DNA from: Phycisphaeraceae bacterium
Lineage (GTDB): Bacteria; Planctomycetota; Phycisphaerae; Phycisphaerales; UBA1924
Direction: 5' to 3'
Assembly (NCBI GenBank): GCA_019636495.1
Contig: JAHBXL010000018.1
Location: 42,474-106,473 of the forward strand
Length of the DNA stretch: 64,000 nucleotides
Shown: positions 62,573 through 64,000 of the stretch, piece by piece
Layout of the letters: every line of letters begins with the position of its first letter
Position numbering within the stretch: the stretch's first letter is position 1
Notes under the pieces: model-generated
Told to the model about the DNA's origin: nothing
The model's database searches: none
Seen by the model: only the letters and a program-made list of their open reading frames with translations
Translations under genes and position numbers: made by a program

Positions 62573-62818
62573 TCAATCCGCCGCGGGCTGGCGGGCCGGC
62601 AGCGCGTTGGCCTTCGCGGCCAGCCGTGCCGCGGCGTCCAGGCCCGGCGATTCGCACAGCGCCAGCCACTCACGCCAGAGCGCGGCGTCCGATGCGAGCA
62701 GCGGTAGCAGCACTCCGGGCCGCCACGGGTCCTGGGGCTCGCTGGTGCTGGCCTGGGCCCGCTGTTGCGCGGCGTGTTCCAGCCGCTTCACCTTGTTGAG
62801 CATTGACGCCAGCCCCAT
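62573..62818 (-). CDS. Small helical protein, last gene of the leftward cluster
   Basis: An 81-aa protein: MGLASMLNKVKRLEHAAQQRAQ then LLPLLASDAALWREWLALCESPGLDAAARLAAKAN. Two or three helices; function unknown. ATG 62818 overlaps the stop of the preceding zinc-ribbon gene. The N-terminal KVKRLEH echoes RIKSLER in the next two proteins. Confidence 0.6.
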   Translation of the reverse strand: MGLASMLNKVKRLEHAAQQRAQASTSEPQDPWRPGVLLPLLASDAALWREWLALCESPGLDAAARLAAKANALPARQPAAD

Positions 62819-63075
62819 CACAGCGCCTCCATGAACGCGCGGGCCTCTTCGAAGGTTGGGCTCGGGCCGAGCCCGATCCACGTCCGTGCCGCGATGCGCC
62901 CGCACGATGGGCAGCCAACCGGCCAGCCCGGCGGCCGCTGCGCAGCGATCGCGGGCGGCTCGTTGAAGAGGAACACTGCTGGCCACCCCGCGCCGCCGCA
63001 GAGCGGACAGCCCGCCCCCCCCGCGCCCCTGTCGCGCTTTCGCTCCAGCGACTTGATGCGGGCGGTGAGGTTCAC
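62818..63075 (-). CDS. Small zinc-ribbon protein, paralogue 1
   Basis: An 85-aa protein: NLTARIKSLERKRDRG, then CPLCGG ... CPSCGRI, two CxxC pairs for one zinc. The C-terminus (FEEARAFMEAL) is helical. It is a likely duplicate of the adjacent upstream gene with the same plan. The GTG start overlaps that gene's stop. Function unknown. Confidence 0.68.
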   Translation of the reverse strand: MNLTARIKSLERKRDRGAGGAGCPLCGGAGWPAVFLFNEPPAIAAQRPPGWPVGCPSCGRIAARTWIGLGPSPTFEEARAFMEAL

Positions 63076-63362
63076 GCCGCGGCCCGGCCTTCTGCTCGCA
63101 ACTCGGCCTCGCGCGCGGGCGTCGGCGGCCCGATGCGGATGATGAGCACGCGGCCGCACGCAGGGCAGCGGTCATCGGCCTCCGCGGTCATTCCGCACGC
63201 CGCGGGGATCTCGGACAGGTGCCGCACCACCGGCGGCGGGATGGCCACAAGCGCCGCCAAGCCCGCCGCGCCGCGCGACGAGCCGCCTGCGCCGCACGCC
63301 GCGCATCCGAGGGTGTCTCGCGCCCCGCGCTCCAGCGACTTGATTCGACGCGACAGCCTCAC
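63072..63362 (-). CDS. Small zinc-ribbon protein, paralogue 2
   Basis: A 96-aa protein: RLSRRIKSLERGARDTLGCAACGAGG, then CPACGRVLIIRIG, with two CxxC pairs. The order and the first 12 residues match paralogue 1. GTG 63362 overlaps the stop of the HTH gene upstream. In this family the central part is variable (Ala/Pro-rich). Confidence 0.68.
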   Translation of the reverse strand: MRLSRRIKSLERGARDTLGCAACGAGGSSRGAAGLAALVAIPPPVVRHLSEIPAACGMTAEADDRCPACGRVLIIRIGPPTPAREAELRAEGRAAA

Positions 63363-63967
63363 GCGGCGGCTCCCATCGCCGCCTTCTCCTTGGTGCTGCG
63401 TTCGAGCGCCTCGACGCGGTCGGCCAGGTCGTCGAGTTCGATCGAGTCGCGGGCGAACTTGAGCATGCTGGTCGCCGCGGCCACCCGCGAGGCCACCGGC
63501 GCGCTGTCGTCGCTCATCACCTTGGCCAGCGTCTGAACGGCGAGCGCGGCGTACCGCTGCGTGAGGCTCACCGCCTGCGCGAACGACTCGCGGCGCGCGA
63601 GCCGGTACGCCTTGCCGAAGGCCTCCTCGCGCAGCCAGCGGTGCAGCGTGCGGACGCCGACCTTGGCGACCTTCGCCGCGCGGGCCACCGTCGGCTCGGC
63701 CAGCAGCGCGAGGATCGCCTGCTCCTGCTTGTGCGAGAGGCCCGGTGTTGGCTCGGCGTCATCGAAGGAATCGGGGTCGTCGTTGCCCGCTTCGCCGTCG
63801 TTGGGCGCAGGCGCATCCGCGCCCTGGCCCGCCGCGTTGTCGCCTTGCGCTTCGCCGCCGCCACGTGGGCCAACGTCGGGGGAGTTGTGCGCGTTCTGTG
63901 GGTTCTGCGCTTCGTCGCCGCCGCCATCATCCGCGTTCAGCGGGTCCATTTCGTCGTAGTCATCCAT
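63359..63967 (-). CDS. HTH protein with acidic N-terminus, terminase-small-subunit-like
   Basis: A 202-aa protein. The first 75 residues are Asp/Gly/Asn-rich and disordered. LSHKQEQAILALLAEPTVARAAKVAKVGVRTLHRWL is a homeodomain-like HTH, followed by helices (SFAQAVSLTQRYAALAVQTLAKVM, LADRVEALERSTKEK). The pattern resembles phage terminase small subunits and related HTH proteins widespread in Planctomycetota. It is first in a four-gene leftward cluster coupled by 4-bp overlaps; ATG 63967 is the likely start. Confidence 0.7.
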   Translation of the reverse strand: MDDYDEMDPLNADDGGGDEAQNPQNAHNSPDVGPRGGGEAQGDNAAGQGADAPAPNDGEAGNDDPDSFDDAEPTPGLSHKQEQAILALLAEPTVARAAKVAKVGVRTLHRWLREEAFGKAYRLARRESFAQAVSLTQRYAALAVQTLAKVMSDDSAPVASRVAAATSMLKFARDSIELDDLADRVEALERSTKEKAAMGAAA

Positions 63968-64000
63968 GACGTTTCCCCTTCTGGCCACACGTGGCCTTGC

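Overview
The window is GC-rich bacterial DNA that reads as a Planctomycetota genome, probably Phycisphaerae-like. The evidence is a DUF2924 / large serine recombinase / small HTH gene trio, a FPDTRWSLV-type ECF sigma factor beside a Ser/Thr kinase, and very dense 4-bp start/stop overlaps. No rRNA, tRNA or CRISPR was found. Nearly everything is accessory: a restriction-modification (R-M) module, a recombinase cassette, a nearly complete siphovirus-like prophage, and two large operons of probable stress or defence function with an RNA-rich segment.

Layout. (1) 167-4672: R-M system with a ribbon-helix-helix regulator under its own operators, two DNA methyltransferases, and a convergent single-motif PLD-family nuclease (BfiI-like plan). 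(2) 4812-10010: promoter-like element, small gene, DUF2924, serine recombinase, HTH protein, then two unrecognised overlapping genes. (3) 10202-41321: prophage. It has a sigma-like regulator, a replication/recombination block (Sak4-like ATPase, DUF669, RusA, SF2 helicase, primase-polymerase/DUF3987, ParB-methyltransferase), a six-gene leftward cluster, packaging genes, capsid (gpW-like, lambda-type portal, protease-capsid fusion, DUF2190), siphovirus tail (tube, chaperones with a -1 slippery site, tape measure), and a distal cluster of methyltransferase, DUF115 enzyme and a Ser/Gly-rich protein with an intein-like Hint domain. An LA2681-type HEPN gene and an unknown partner sit inside the packaging operon. 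(4) 41473-50931: rightward operon of ECF sigma, unknown, Ser/Thr kinase, J-domain/zinc protein, GrpE-like, Hsp70, TPR-membrane-coiled-coil and FHA proteins. (5) 51031-57843: leftward four-gene operon (UPF1-like helicase, unknown, double-HKD PLD protein, sigma-54 activator with a CARF-like sensor) preceded by a full-consensus sigma-54 promoter. (6) 57985-62076: divergent sigma-54-like promoter, DUF4258 gene, two strongly structured RNA candidates (one with a 20-bp closing stem), a terminator, a 616-aa unknown gene, and small RMF-like and SMP-like genes. (7) 62243-63967: remnant of a second recombinase-type cassette abutting a leftward cluster of HTH and zinc-ribbon genes.

How it fits together. 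The most notable unit is regions 5 and 6. The last gene of the leftward operon is an RtcR-like sigma-54 activator, and the operon has a TGGCAC-N5-TTGC promoter with paired palindromes upstream. I infer a signal-inducible, autoregulated RNA-damage or antiphage locus with an associated structured RNA. The second candidate is the kinase/Hsp70/FHA operon. Inside the prophage, a 40-bp bipartite element occurs three times at operon heads, period-5 GG arrays fill three intergenic gaps, and two genes seem to start at CTG codons inside CTGA overlaps.
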